Part shown: positions 1 to 6,312 of the stretch, in pieces | Layout of the letters: each line of letters starts with the position of its first letter | Position numbering within the stretch: position 1 is the stretch's first letter | Source: an uncultured Dysgonomonas sp. | Lineage (GTDB): Bacteria > Bacteroidota > Bacteroidia > Bacteroidales > Dysgonomonadaceae | Direction of reading: 5' to 3' | NCBI GenBank assembly: GCA_937875275.1 | Contig: CALNCC010000002.1 | Coordinates: forward strand, 1 to 6,907 | DNA: 6,907 nucleotides | The notes under the pieces: model-generated | The model's database searches: none | What the model was told of the DNA's origin: nothing | Seen by the model: the letters and a program-made list of their open reading frames with translations, nothing else | Position numbers and translations under genes: made by a program

Positions 1-647
1 GCCGAAGATGCAAGTTCGTGAGCCACGCAAGTGTTTACCAAAACCAAGCGGTATCCCTTAGGGTCGAACGGTACGTATTCATACTCCAACGAACGGCAAT
101 CGAGACGGATCAACGATCCTTCTTTACCGAAGCATGAGGCAAACTGATCCATGATTCCACACTTCACACCCACATAGTTGTGCTCTGTTGCCTGACCGAT
201 TTTCGCCAATTCGAAGCGGTCGAATCCTAAATTGTATATATCGTTCAACGCAAATCCGAAACAGCTTTCGAGTGATGCCGATGACGACATTCCTGCTCCG
301 AGCGGAACGTCTCCCGCAAACACGGTGTCGAATCCTTCGACTTTTGCGCCGCGTTTCATCATCTCTTTGCATACACCGAATATGTATTTTGCCCAACCTT
401 TTGTAGGAACAGTGTCGAAATCGAATTCGTCTTGTTCGTTAAGATCCATCGCAAATGCTCTAATTTTTTGTGTTCCATTTGGTTTGATAACGCAATACAT
501 TGCTTTATCGATTGCTCCCGGCAACACAAATCCGCCGTTGTAGTCGGTGTGTTCTCCGATAAGATTGATACGTCCCGGAGATGTGTACACTACTCCTTCG
601 GCATTGTACAGTGATTTAAACTTGTCTTTCAATGGTGTAACTTCCAT
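1..647 (-). CDS. galK: Galactokinase, N-terminal part (cut by left window edge)
   Basis: Phosphorylates alpha-D-galactose with ATP to galactose 1-phosphate, the first committed step of the Leloir pathway in the cytoplasm. Reading from the ATG at 645-647 gives 215 residues without a stop, beginning MEVTPLKDKFKSLYN. The galactokinase signature GRINLIGEHTDYNGG lies at residues 25-39, including the Arg (R26) expected to assist catalysis. The GHMP-kinase ATP loop PLGAGMSSSAS is at 115-125. GIMDQFAS at 164-171 contains the expected catalytic Asp (D167). Family members are about 380-390 residues, so roughly the last 45 percent, including the C-terminal GHMP motif, lies outside the window. No Shine-Dalgarno site precedes the ATG, as is common in Bacteroidetes. 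The signature directly follows the normal short N-terminus, which supports this start. All visible motifs are intact. The oxidoreductase gene upstream is on the same strand 150 bases away, but a separate promoter is likely. Confidence 0.96.
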   Translation of the reverse strand, partial: MEVTPLKDKFKSLYNAEGVVYTSPGRINLIGEHTDYNGGFVLPGAIDKAMYCVIKPNGTQKIRAFAMDLNEQDEFDFDTVPTKGWAKYIFGVCKEMMKRGAKVEGFDTVFAGDVPLGAGMSSSASLESCFGFALNDIYNLGFDRFELAKIGQATEHNYVGVKCGIMDQFASCFGKEGSLIRLDCRSLEYEYVPFDPKGYRLVLVNTCVAHELASS

Positions 648-695
648 GATAAATAGGTATTTAAACGGTTAAAAAAATCTCATTTTCAGAATTAA

Positions 696-703
696 CAAAT
701 ATA
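696..703 (-). promoter_or_regulatory. Candidate -7 box of the galK promoter
   Basis: On the minus strand this reads TATATTTG, an exact match to the Bacteroidetes -7 consensus TAnnTTTG. It sits about 50 bases upstream of the galK ATG, giving a predicted leader of about 40-45 bases. No good TTTG -33 box is seen 19-21 bases further upstream, so the call rests on the -7 box and its position alone. It lies in the gap after the oxidoreductase stop, where no convincing terminator is visible, so read-through from that gene is also possible. Confidence 0.4.
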
Positions 704-797
704 AGAATATTATTTTGTCTCACGACATTATCGCAGTCTTTTATCTTCACTTCGATCTCGTAAAAAAGATTAAACAGGTTCTCGCGATATAAATTTC

Positions 798-1847
798 TTA
801 CCGATGCATTAGATAGCGGTCTATTGTATGGCTTATTTTGACCAGAAGACGAGGGCTGCGGCACATACGGAGAAACAGTTTGTGTATCGGATAGAAATAG
901 AATGTACGTGCCATGAGTTTCGACCTCTTCACTTTCTTTATCATCTTCATATTATGTTGTCTGAAATCGACACCGGTCATAATAGAGCTGGCGGCATTGG
1001 ATCCTGTGCGAAAAGCATGGTAAAGCCCCTCGCCTGTCATGGCATCGGCATAACCTCCAGCATCGCCTATGAGAAGTATATTTTTCTTGAACGGATATCT
1101 GAATTTAGCCTTCATGGGGATATATGCCCCGTTTATTTTATTGTCATCTTCTATTTTATATACTTTCAGATATTTCTCAAACATTTCTTTCTTTGTCCCT
1201 ATATAGCCACAGCCTACAACAGAGCCTTTGGGGTTAGGAAACGAATAGAAGTATCCGCCTTTAATTTTATTGTCGAAAAGCACTTTTATGTTGCCGTCTC
1301 CACCATCTGCCGTTTGTTTTTCGAGGCAAACTATCCCTTTATGATAGCGGGGTTCTAAATAGCGACGGATAATACTATTGGCACTATCGGCTCCAACCAG
1401 TGTGTCGCACGACAGTTCTTCTCCGCTGCGTAATGAGACGAAGACTTTTCCATCGCGTTCGGCAATAGACATTGCTTTGTCGTACAGTAACTTGCCGCCA
1501 ACTTCCAGATACTTGTTCAGCAATAAGTGGTCGAAGTCTTTGCGTACCACCGTGCGTATTCCGTCTCTCAATGGAATTTTACAGACTTCCTCTCCTTTCC
1601 AATGGATATCCATCCGATGTACCGGGCAATAGTTGTAATCGAGTTTTCCGTATATTTCCTCAAGCAGTGTAAACGCTTTTCCGGTCAAACCGCCACCGCA
1701 CAGTTTTTGGCGAGGAAATTGGTTTTTCTCAATGATCAGACATTCTTCGTTGTTTTTAGCCAACACGTACCCGCAAGTTGCTCCGGCAGGGCCTGCCCCA
1801 ACTATGATCGTCTTGTAATGTTTGTTCTCCATCTCTAAGTGCTCCAT
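798..1847 (-). CDS. FAD-dependent oxidoreductase, geranylgeranyl-reductase family
   Basis: A flavoprotein of 349 residues related to geranylgeranyl reductases and other p-hydroxybenzoate-hydroxylase-fold enzymes. The dinucleotide-binding loop VGAGPAG is at residues 16-22. PRQKLCGGGLT at 45-55 is the Cys-Gly-rich motif typical of the geranylgeranyl-reductase family. GADSANS is at 152-158, and the second FAD motif GDAGGYADAMTGEGL is at 261-275. The C-terminal 60 residues are basic and partly hydrophobic (for example FYFYPIHKLFL), which could favour membrane association. The family reduces C=C bonds in isoprenoid chains or acts on related lipids or quinones; the substrate here cannot be told from sequence. 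Two starts are possible: M1 at 1847, with no Shine-Dalgarno site, or M6 at 1832, which has GGAG nine bases upstream. Either leaves the FAD loop intact. A (TGTA)6 repeat lies 20 bases upstream of M1. The gene is divergent from the lipoprotein gene at 2106. Confidence 0.88.
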   Translation of the reverse strand: MEHLEMENKHYKTIIVGAGPAGATCGYVLAKNNEECLIIEKNQFPRQKLCGGGLTGKAFTLLEEIYGKLDYNYCPVHRMDIHWKGEEVCKIPLRDGIRTVVRKDFDHLLLNKYLEVGGKLLYDKAMSIAERDGKVFVSLRSGEELSCDTLVGADSANSIIRRYLEPRYHKGIVCLEKQTADGGDGNIKVLFDNKIKGGYFYSFPNPKGSVVGCGYIGTKKEMFEKYLKVYKIEDDNKINGAYIPMKAKFRYPFKKNILLIGDAGGYADAMTGEGLYHAFRTGSNAASSIMTGVDFRQHNMKMIKKVKRSKLMARTFYFYPIHKLFLRMCRSPRLLVKISHTIDRYLMHR

Positions 1848-1866
1848 ATTAATTGTTTATGTGTTT

Positions 1867-1890
1867 TGTATGTATGTATGTATGTATGTA
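1867..1890. repeat. Tetranucleotide microsatellite (TGTA)6
   Basis: Six perfect tandem copies of TGTA, reading as TACA on the minus strand. The tract begins 20 bases upstream of the first possible oxidoreductase ATG (1847), so it falls in that gene's probable 5' leader or core promoter. Tetranucleotide repeats can gain or lose units by slipped-strand mispairing. Outside a coding frame, a change would alter promoter spacing or leader length. Whether this copy varies is not visible from a single sequence. Confidence 0.95.
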
Positions 1891-1931
1891 TAAAGAAACT
1901 TCCGAAACAGTCTGTCTTCATTTCTCATATC

Positions 1932-1947
1932 ATTAGCTGACGCTAAT
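1932..1947. promoter_or_regulatory. Perfect dyad ATTAGC-TGAC-GCTAAT, possible operator
   Basis: Six-base arms with a four-base spacer form a perfect inverted repeat between the divergent oxidoreductase and lipoprotein genes. It is 85 bases from the first possible oxidoreductase start and about 160 bases from the lipoprotein start. The arms are short, and no T-tract follows on either strand, so it does not look like a terminator. A small protein-binding site is possible, but chance is not excluded in this AT-rich region. Confidence 0.3.
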
Positions 1948-2044
1948 TTAGATGAAAAAAATGACATTTTCGTTCCCGACATGTTTTCTGTCAGAGTTTC
2001 TATTTTCTCCGAAGAAGAGCAAATGAGGTTTCTCTTGCTTTTGG

Positions 2045-2076
2045 TTTGGTTTGTGTCATGTATATTTCTATCTTAG
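2045..2076 (+). promoter_or_regulatory. Candidate Bacteroidetes-type promoter of the small lipoprotein gene
   Basis: An exact TTTG (2045-2048) is followed after 20 bases by TATCTTAG (2069-2076), which differs from the -7 consensus TAnnTTTG at one fixed position. Spacing agrees with the known 19-21 base optimum. The predicted transcript would start near 2083, giving a leader of about 20-25 bases before the ATG at 2106. The -33 box lies inside a short TTTGG repeat (2040-2053) that offers three TTTG copies. An alternative -7 box is TATATTTC at 2061-2068. Confidence 0.42.
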
Positions 2077-2105
2077 CTCCCTTTAATTTCTAAAAATTTA
2101 AATGT

Positions 2106-2609
2106 ATGATAAAAAGACTTTACAAACACACACTAATCATCGGTGCATTAACAATCGGTCTATCGGGCTGTAAGGAGTATAAGACAGTAGAGGAAATTTA
2201 TAAAACCGAGGAGCACTACTATGTTGGTTCGGAGGTTATAACAAGAGATTTCGTCATCGAAAAGAAAAGCTGGATATGGAACGATCTATACAGCCGATAC
2301 GAATGCACGATAGGTGATGTGAAAGAGATTGACGAAAACCTGTACAAATATGGTACTATTGTGGGCACGCTTTTCACGAAAGAAGAAAACGCGGCCGGAG
2401 CATTTATCGACGTGCAGAAAACGCTCCCATTCATACAGACATACAAGGATTTGGCTCTTCCTTATACCGAAACAATCAGTTTCGACATACTTTATGGAAC
2501 ATCGCCGGAAGTTACGTTTTTTATTCAGACCTCTGACGGATCTATGACATCTCCGCTGATTGACAACTACAAGTTCAAAATCGCATTCATCAGAGACAGC
2601 GAAGATTAA
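2106..2609 (+). CDS. Small secreted lipoprotein, function unknown
   Basis: A 167-residue protein with a lipoprotein signal: basic MIKRLYKH, a hydrophobic stretch, then lipobox LSGC with the lipidated Cys at position 22. The +2 residue is Lys and the next residues are acidic and charged (KEYKTVEE). The mature part appears beta-rich. WIWNDLYSRYECTI lies at 56-69, LPYTETISFDILYG at 118-131 and a final YKFKIAFI at 155-162. This layout (aromatic WxWN followed by an RYE strand, a LPYTE strand, and a terminal FKI strand) resembles small hypothetical lipoproteins I associate with Bacteroidales, but I cannot name a family or assign a role. There are no catalytic motifs. It is transcribed alone: it is divergent from the oxidoreductase and convergent with the TlpA-like gene, with a hairpin terminator 29 bases after its stop. 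An out-of-frame ATG at 2102 slightly precedes the chosen start; only the 2106 frame gives the signal peptide. Confidence 0.87.
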   Translation: MIKRLYKHTLIIGALTIGLSGCKEYKTVEEIYKTEEHYYVGSEVITRDFVIEKKSWIWNDLYSRYECTIGDVKEIDENLYKYGTIVGTLFTKEENAAGAFIDVQKTLPFIQTYKDLALPYTETISFDILYGTSPEVTFFIQTSDGSMTSPLIDNYKFKIAFIRDSED

Positions 2610-2637
2610 GTATTTCGATAGAAAACATTATAACGAT

Positions 2638-2666
2638 GAAAGCCGGACTATTGAAGTCCGGCTTTC
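2638..2666. terminator. Strong hairpin, probable bidirectional terminator
   Basis: A perfect 12-base-pair stem (GAAAGCCGGACT at 2638-2649 with AGTCCGGCTTTC at 2655-2666) closes a five-base loop, ATTGA. It starts 29 bases after the lipoprotein stop and lies 58 bases beyond the stop of the convergent TlpA-like gene. The A-flanked, T-flanked stem suits rho-independent termination in both directions. The plus-strand side has the better pyrimidine tail (TCTCTTTGTGCTTT). Confidence 0.88.
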
Positions 2667-2724
2667 TCTTTGTGCTTTATATTCTGCATCAGCATAGGCT
2701 GATCGAATTTTTCTATGGGATGGA

Positions 2725-3762
2725 TTATGGTAAAAGAGTTTCGAGTTCTGTTCTCAATTCTTTAGTACCGATTCCTCTCTTTATTATTTTTCCTTCGCCA
2801 TCGATCAATATCATGTGCGGAATGCCTCCGATGTTGTATTGGTTAGACAGGTCGCTGCCCCATCTTTTCAGGTCGGACATTTGCGGCCATGTGATTTTGA
2901 AATCGTCGATTGCTTTTTGCCAGTTTTCGTTTTTGTCGTCAAGCGACACACCTACCACCTCAAAACCTTTAGCTTTGTATTCGCTGTATATTTTTACCAG
3001 TTCCGGCATTTCGGCACGGCACGGAGGACACCACGATGCCCAGAAATCAACTAAGGTGTATTTGTTGTTGCCACCGATGTATGAAGACAAAGAGATGTCT
3101 TCTCCGGTCGGAGTTTTCGCTGTCAACTCGGTAAATTGTTTTCCTTCCACAGTTTCTACAATCGCTTTTGCGCGGATACCGTCTCTTGTAGCCAAGAAAG
3201 TTTCGCTAAGCAAAGGCAATACTTGTTCCATTTTGGCTACATCTTTTATTGCGCCTCTGTTGCTCATGTATACGTAAGTGGCAATTTCTTGCGGAATGCC
3301 GGCAGTGGTAAGGAATGAAAATACAGTGTTTTCGGCTTCTTGCTGTTCTACTTTTTCTTTTGCTCTCAATGCCACTATTTCGTTCAGTTTGTCGTTGAAG
3401 GCTGTACCTCCTATTGTTGCGGCCTCTTGTGCATAGTTGAAGATTATAACTCCCGGTTCGGCAATAACAGGAAATACGTTTATCTTTTTGTCTCTGCTTG
3501 GTTTGGGATCTCTTTCGAAAGATATAAACTTAACCAACGAAGAATCTGCAACGCCTTTAAACTCGAACGTTCCGTTTTCGATAGCAGCACTGTCAACAAC
3601 AATTTTTGTTCTCCAGTCCTGATCCACTTTAGACAGATATGCCATTGGTGCATCTACACCGGCAACGGTTCCTGTTATCGTGTAAGCATTTTTGTCGGTA
3701 CACGATGATGCCACCAATGCGGCAGCTGCAACAAACATTAAATAGTATTTCTTTTTCAACAT
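2725..3762 (-). CDS. TlpA-like thioredoxin-fold lipoprotein (WCPPC), DUF4369-like N-terminus
   Basis: A 345-residue envelope disulfide or redox protein of the TlpA/ResA type. A lipoprotein signal ends in ASSC with lipidated Cys21. Residues about 26-115 form a beta-rich region (YTITGTVAG, AYLSKVD, TFEFKGVADSS) matching the DUF4369-type domain often fused to TlpA in Bacteroidetes. A helical, charged linker spans about 120-210. The thioredoxin domain runs from about 215 to the end, with active site WCPPC at 244-248 in DFWASWCPPCR. The cis-proline is in GGIPHMILID (P315). CPPC sites are usual in ResA/TlpA proteins that reduce disulfides of exported proteins such as apocytochromes, but the partner here is not indicated. 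There is no Shine-Dalgarno site; the ATG directly precedes the basic signal-peptide start MLKKKYY. It lies 143 bases downstream of a second TlpA-like gene, and a terminator and promoter in the gap suggest separate transcription. Confidence 0.93.
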   Translation of the reverse strand: MLKKKYYLMFVAAAALVASSCTDKNAYTITGTVAGVDAPMAYLSKVDQDWRTKIVVDSAAIENGTFEFKGVADSSLVKFISFERDPKPSRDKKINVFPVIAEPGVIIFNYAQEAATIGGTAFNDKLNEIVALRAKEKVEQQEAENTVFSFLTTAGIPQEIATYVYMSNRGAIKDVAKMEQVLPLLSETFLATRDGIRAKAIVETVEGKQFTELTAKTPTGEDISLSSYIGGNNKYTLVDFWASWCPPCRAEMPELVKIYSEYKAKGFEVVGVSLDDKNENWQKAIDDFKITWPQMSDLKRWGSDLSNQYNIGGIPHMILIDGEGKIIKRGIGTKELRTELETLLP

Positions 3763-3810
3763 AGCGATATTTTATAAATGATTTCCAAAAAAGTGAAATT
3801 GAATATGTCG

Positions 3811-3842
3811 TAAAGGTAACTTATCTGTTTTAGAAATACAAT
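3811..3842 (-). promoter_or_regulatory. Candidate promoter of the WCPPC TlpA-like lipoprotein gene
   Basis: Read on the minus strand, ATTG (3839-3842) is followed after 20 bases by TACCTTTA (3811-3818). Each box differs from the Bacteroidetes consensus (TTTG and TAnnTTTG) at one position, and the spacing is as expected. The transcript would start near 3805, giving a leader of about 40 bases before the ATG at 3762. It begins immediately after the hairpin at 3844-3885, which fits an end-then-start arrangement between two genes on one strand. Confidence 0.42.
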
Positions 3843-3843
3843 A

Positions 3844-3885
3844 GGGCAGACCGACCGAATATTTCTATTACAATCTGATCTGCCC
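3844..3885 (-). terminator. Probable terminator of the 687-residue TlpA-like gene
   Basis: On the minus strand GGGCAGA pairs perfectly with TCTGCCC across a 28-base interior. That interior can form a second weaker stem (GATTG with CGGTC, including G-T wobbles). The hairpin starts 20 bases after the stop of the upstream gene and is followed by TATTGTATTTC, a T-rich but interrupted tail. The large loop and imperfect tail make it weaker than the hairpin at 2638; an attenuator is an alternative. Confidence 0.45.
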
Positions 3886-3905
3886 CACTGTCTTATCCTT
3901 ATTCT

Positions 3906-5969
3906 TTAGTCGAGTAGTTCGTTGATCTGTTGTACAACATTTTCTTTTAGTTCGGGCATCGGAGCATTTTTGTTCACTATCACTCCCTCCTTGTTTATCA
4001 GCATATAAGTTGGCCAGCTTCTTACCGATAAAAATTGTTCCACCATGGCTTGTTGTTTGGCAGGCAGTCTGTAATGAACTACATTTTCGCCCGTCAGCTC
4101 CATTTCCTTTATCACACTCTGCCACGATTCTTCAGGCGAACTGCTTGCTAAATACATAAATATCACATCCTTGTCGGTATATTCCTCTTTCAGCACTTTC
4201 GAAAATTTCATCTGCTGCCTGCACGGACCGCACCATGTTCCCCAAAAGTCGAGATAAATAACCTTGCCTGCATAAGGCTTGATGAGGTCGTCCAATATTT
4301 TTTCTGCTTCGAATACCCCTTCCAGATGTTCGCTGTTTTTCAAGCTGGAGACATGTGCTATCCCTTTTTCTTTAATCATCTTGTAATAGTTGCTGTGTCG
4401 ATCTACTACCTCGCGCAAAGCAGGGAGCGTTACTCTCTTATTACATTCCGCCTCCATACTAAGGGCAAGAGGTAGACGCGAGTTCTCGATGTGCGTATAG
4501 AATTGAGATGCATCCCACAGTTGTCTCAATGTCGGATTGATAATCAGTGCGTCGGAGTTCTGTTTCGAGAGATTGAAGAACCGGACTCCTATCATGTCAT
4601 TAGCCACATCTTTATAGTTAGGTATACTGTTGACTTTTTCCGAAAGAGTTATTAACTCAGGCATTAGTTCCTTTTGGCGGACAGAGTCTCCTTCCGCTTC
4701 ACGGAAACGACTTAATTGAGAATCGAATGCCTCTGCCCATTCCTTGTGTTCTTTTGTTGCCAGCCCTCGTTTATCCATTTCTGCAACTATCTCTTGCAAA
4801 GACACTGATTGAGTTCTATTTTCGGGCAATGCGCGATAATCGACATATCCTACATAGTCGGTAAGGAAGCTTTTGAAGTCGCGCATCATCGTATATAGTG
4901 TCTCATCGTCTAAGGGGAAGTTTTCTTGCATATATTCGAAATAACCTTTGTCCAACTCTTTCTTGTCTGTTCCGTACAAACTGAATTTATGCTGCATCAG
5001 CGTGTGTGCAAGCTCATATTTTTCGTTCGCAGCCCTATAATATTTGAATTTCTTGGAGACAGTCGGGTGCTCGGCGATATATTTATTCAGAATATCCATT
5101 CGCTGATTGTACGAGTCTTCGCAATATTTCAATCCCTCCATGTCGCTCATGCCTTTTTGCACAGCATCGCGCATCGTTGCCGACAGAAAAATGGACGGGT
5201 ATTGTATCATCTCGTTGTTTACCCTTGCGTTGTTTCCCATACACAGTTGTTGTTTCTTTCGGTTTTTATATCCTTCCCATCCTCCGTCGCTGTCGGCAGG
5301 TATAAAGTCGAGCATGTCGGCAAAGAGAAACAGTTTGTCTCCGGGTTCGAGCAGCAATATTTGTGTCAGTCGACGCCAGTCGGTCCATATTTCTTGCGCA
5401 TTCATGATGGGGAATGTGATGCGGAAACGTCCTAATGAGTCGATGTTAGTCAGATGATTCGCCGATTCGTCTGTGATGAAGTTGGGCACACTTGCCTCGA
5501 ATACATTCATGCACAATCTGTCGGTAAACTGGTCGGGCACTTTATCCATATTCCGATAATAGCCGACAATGGTAACCGAGTCTGTCGTGAAACTTGGTTT
5601 GACAAACATCGCCTCGTCCTTTTCCTTATAGTCGGGATAAGCCTTACCCATGAGCGTATATTTCACGGCTTTCTTTTCACCCTTCTTTTTTATGTTGAGT
5701 ATACTGTCGTTCTTCTGTTCTATTTCGAGGTCTACGATTTTTCCATTGTGGTCGAACGAAATCAGTGTCTTCCCTTTCTTTTCGGTAATGGATGTGTAGT
5801 TGCGAAAATCGCTGTCGTAGATGGCAAAGTCTTCGAAGAAGCCGTAATCCCATTCGTTGGTGTTTTCATTGATCCAGTTGCCGACCAGCGAAGTCGGTAT
5901 CTGTGCTTTTATCGCTATTGCTGCGAAAAATAAGGTTAAAACTAAAAGAGTTTTTTTCATAAGTATCAT
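3906..5969 (-). CDS. Large secreted TlpA-like protein with C-terminal thioredoxin domain (WCGPC)
   Basis: A 687-residue predicted periplasmic protein. A signal peptide (MKKTLLVLTLFFAAIAIKA) ends in KA before Gln23 (M1 numbering) and has no lipobox. M4 at 5960 starts exactly at the MKK, so it may be the true start rather than M1 at 5969. Residues about 27-115 are beta-rich and aromatic (LVGNWINENTNEWDYGFFED). Residues 130-230 contain further strands, including SVTIVGYYRNMDK and LLLEPGDKLFLFADMLDF. Residues about 240-560 are mainly helical, with no motif I recognise. The thioredoxin domain covers about 565-687, with WCGPC at 579-583 and cis-proline in SWPTYMLIN (P653). The CGPC site is that of classical thioredoxins, unlike the CPPC neighbour. 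The mature protein has six Cys, four of them outside the active site. The family, long TlpA-like proteins, is familiar from Bacteroidales, but its substrate is unknown to me. It is divergent from the S41 peptidase gene. Confidence 0.92.
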   Translation of the reverse strand: MILMKKTLLVLTLFFAAIAIKAQIPTSLVGNWINENTNEWDYGFFEDFAIYDSDFRNYTSITEKKGKTLISFDHNGKIVDLEIEQKNDSILNIKKKGEKKAVKYTLMGKAYPDYKEKDEAMFVKPSFTTDSVTIVGYYRNMDKVPDQFTDRLCMNVFEASVPNFITDESANHLTNIDSLGRFRITFPIMNAQEIWTDWRRLTQILLLEPGDKLFLFADMLDFIPADSDGGWEGYKNRKKQQLCMGNNARVNNEMIQYPSIFLSATMRDAVQKGMSDMEGLKYCEDSYNQRMDILNKYIAEHPTVSKKFKYYRAANEKYELAHTLMQHKFSLYGTDKKELDKGYFEYMQENFPLDDETLYTMMRDFKSFLTDYVGYVDYRALPENRTQSVSLQEIVAEMDKRGLATKEHKEWAEAFDSQLSRFREAEGDSVRQKELMPELITLSEKVNSIPNYKDVANDMIGVRFFNLSKQNSDALIINPTLRQLWDASQFYTHIENSRLPLALSMEAECNKRVTLPALREVVDRHSNYYKMIKEKGIAHVSSLKNSEHLEGVFEAEKILDDLIKPYAGKVIYLDFWGTWCGPCRQQMKFSKVLKEEYTDKDVIFMYLASSSPEESWQSVIKEMELTGENVVHYRLPAKQQAMVEQFLSVRSWPTYMLINKEGVIVNKNAPMPELKENVVQQINELLD

Positions 5970-6312
5970 TTTCTTTATTATAATAATTTCAAATTAGTAT
6001 CAATGAGTTGATTTTGTCCATACTTTTTACATTGCTAAAAAGGAACTAAAATGCAATTCCGTGCAAAAAAAATTCAAATGAAAGAACGCATTGTTAAACA
6101 GTCTATCTATATTACATCACGCACCCGGCGGCATAATGTTACATGTGCTCACCATTTTTCTTATGTATTAGACAGAGCGAAGCTATGTGAAAGATTCACT
6201 ATTTACAATCTTTAACATTTTAGCGTATCAACAAACGATCTTATAAAATGAGAAATCTGCCTATTAATCATTAACATTGCAGCATTAAAAATTAAAATAA
6301 TAAAGCGTATTT
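5970..6312. other. AT-rich divergent intergenic region
   Basis: This 343-base gap separates the start of the large TlpA-like gene from the start of the S41 peptidase gene, and must hold both promoters. No open frame here looks coding. I could not find a clean TTTG/TAnnTTTG pair on either strand. Visible structure is a seven-base dyad (6190-6213), a locally GC-rich patch (6118-6132, CACGCACCCGGCGGC) flanked by two TTACAT copies 27 bases apart (6112 and 6139), and two AGCGTAT copies near the peptidase start. Their roles are unknown. Confidence 0.7.
6190..6213. promoter_or_regulatory. Inverted repeat AAAGATT-N10-AATCTTT, possible operator
   Basis: Perfect seven-base arms separated by ten bases (arm centres 17 bases apart) lie about 100 bases upstream of the peptidase ATG. 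The left arm overlaps a shorter dyad, GTGAA-AGA-TTCAC (6187-6199 region). The spacing would suit a dimeric DNA-binding protein. The arms are AT-rich, so a chance match is possible, and the lack of a G/C core argues against a terminator. Confidence 0.3.

Noticed and set aside
704..797. Possible terminator after the oxidoreductase gene
   Set aside because: Only a weak AT-only pairing (TCTTTT with AAAAGA) was found, too weak and without a GC stem to call.
661..864. 67-residue minus-strand open frame beginning MPQPSSSGQNK
   Set aside because: It overlaps the end of the oxidoreductase gene in another frame and runs through the galK promoter region. It has no domain, signal or start-site support.
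828..1358. 176-residue plus-strand open frame
   Set aside because: It lies wholly antisense to the oxidoreductase, which has FAD-binding motifs on the other strand; the translated product is Cys/Phe-rich without recognisable features.
1867..1890. Microsatellite as a CRISPR or mobile-element remnant
   Set aside because: It is a simple tetranucleotide tract without spacers, terminal inverted repeats or an adjacent transposase.
2636..3277. 213-residue plus-strand open frame
   Set aside because: Its ATG lies at the edge of the terminator hairpin and most of it is antisense to the WCPPC TlpA-like gene, which has clear motifs.
3868..4125. 85-residue minus-strand open frame overlapping the end of the large TlpA-like gene
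   Set aside because: It is a frame-shifted shadow of the thioredoxin domain and shows no motif of its own.
4926..5435. 169-residue plus-strand open frame (and the similar one at 5454-5933)
   Set aside because: Both are antisense to the 687-residue TlpA-like gene and have no recognisable domain.
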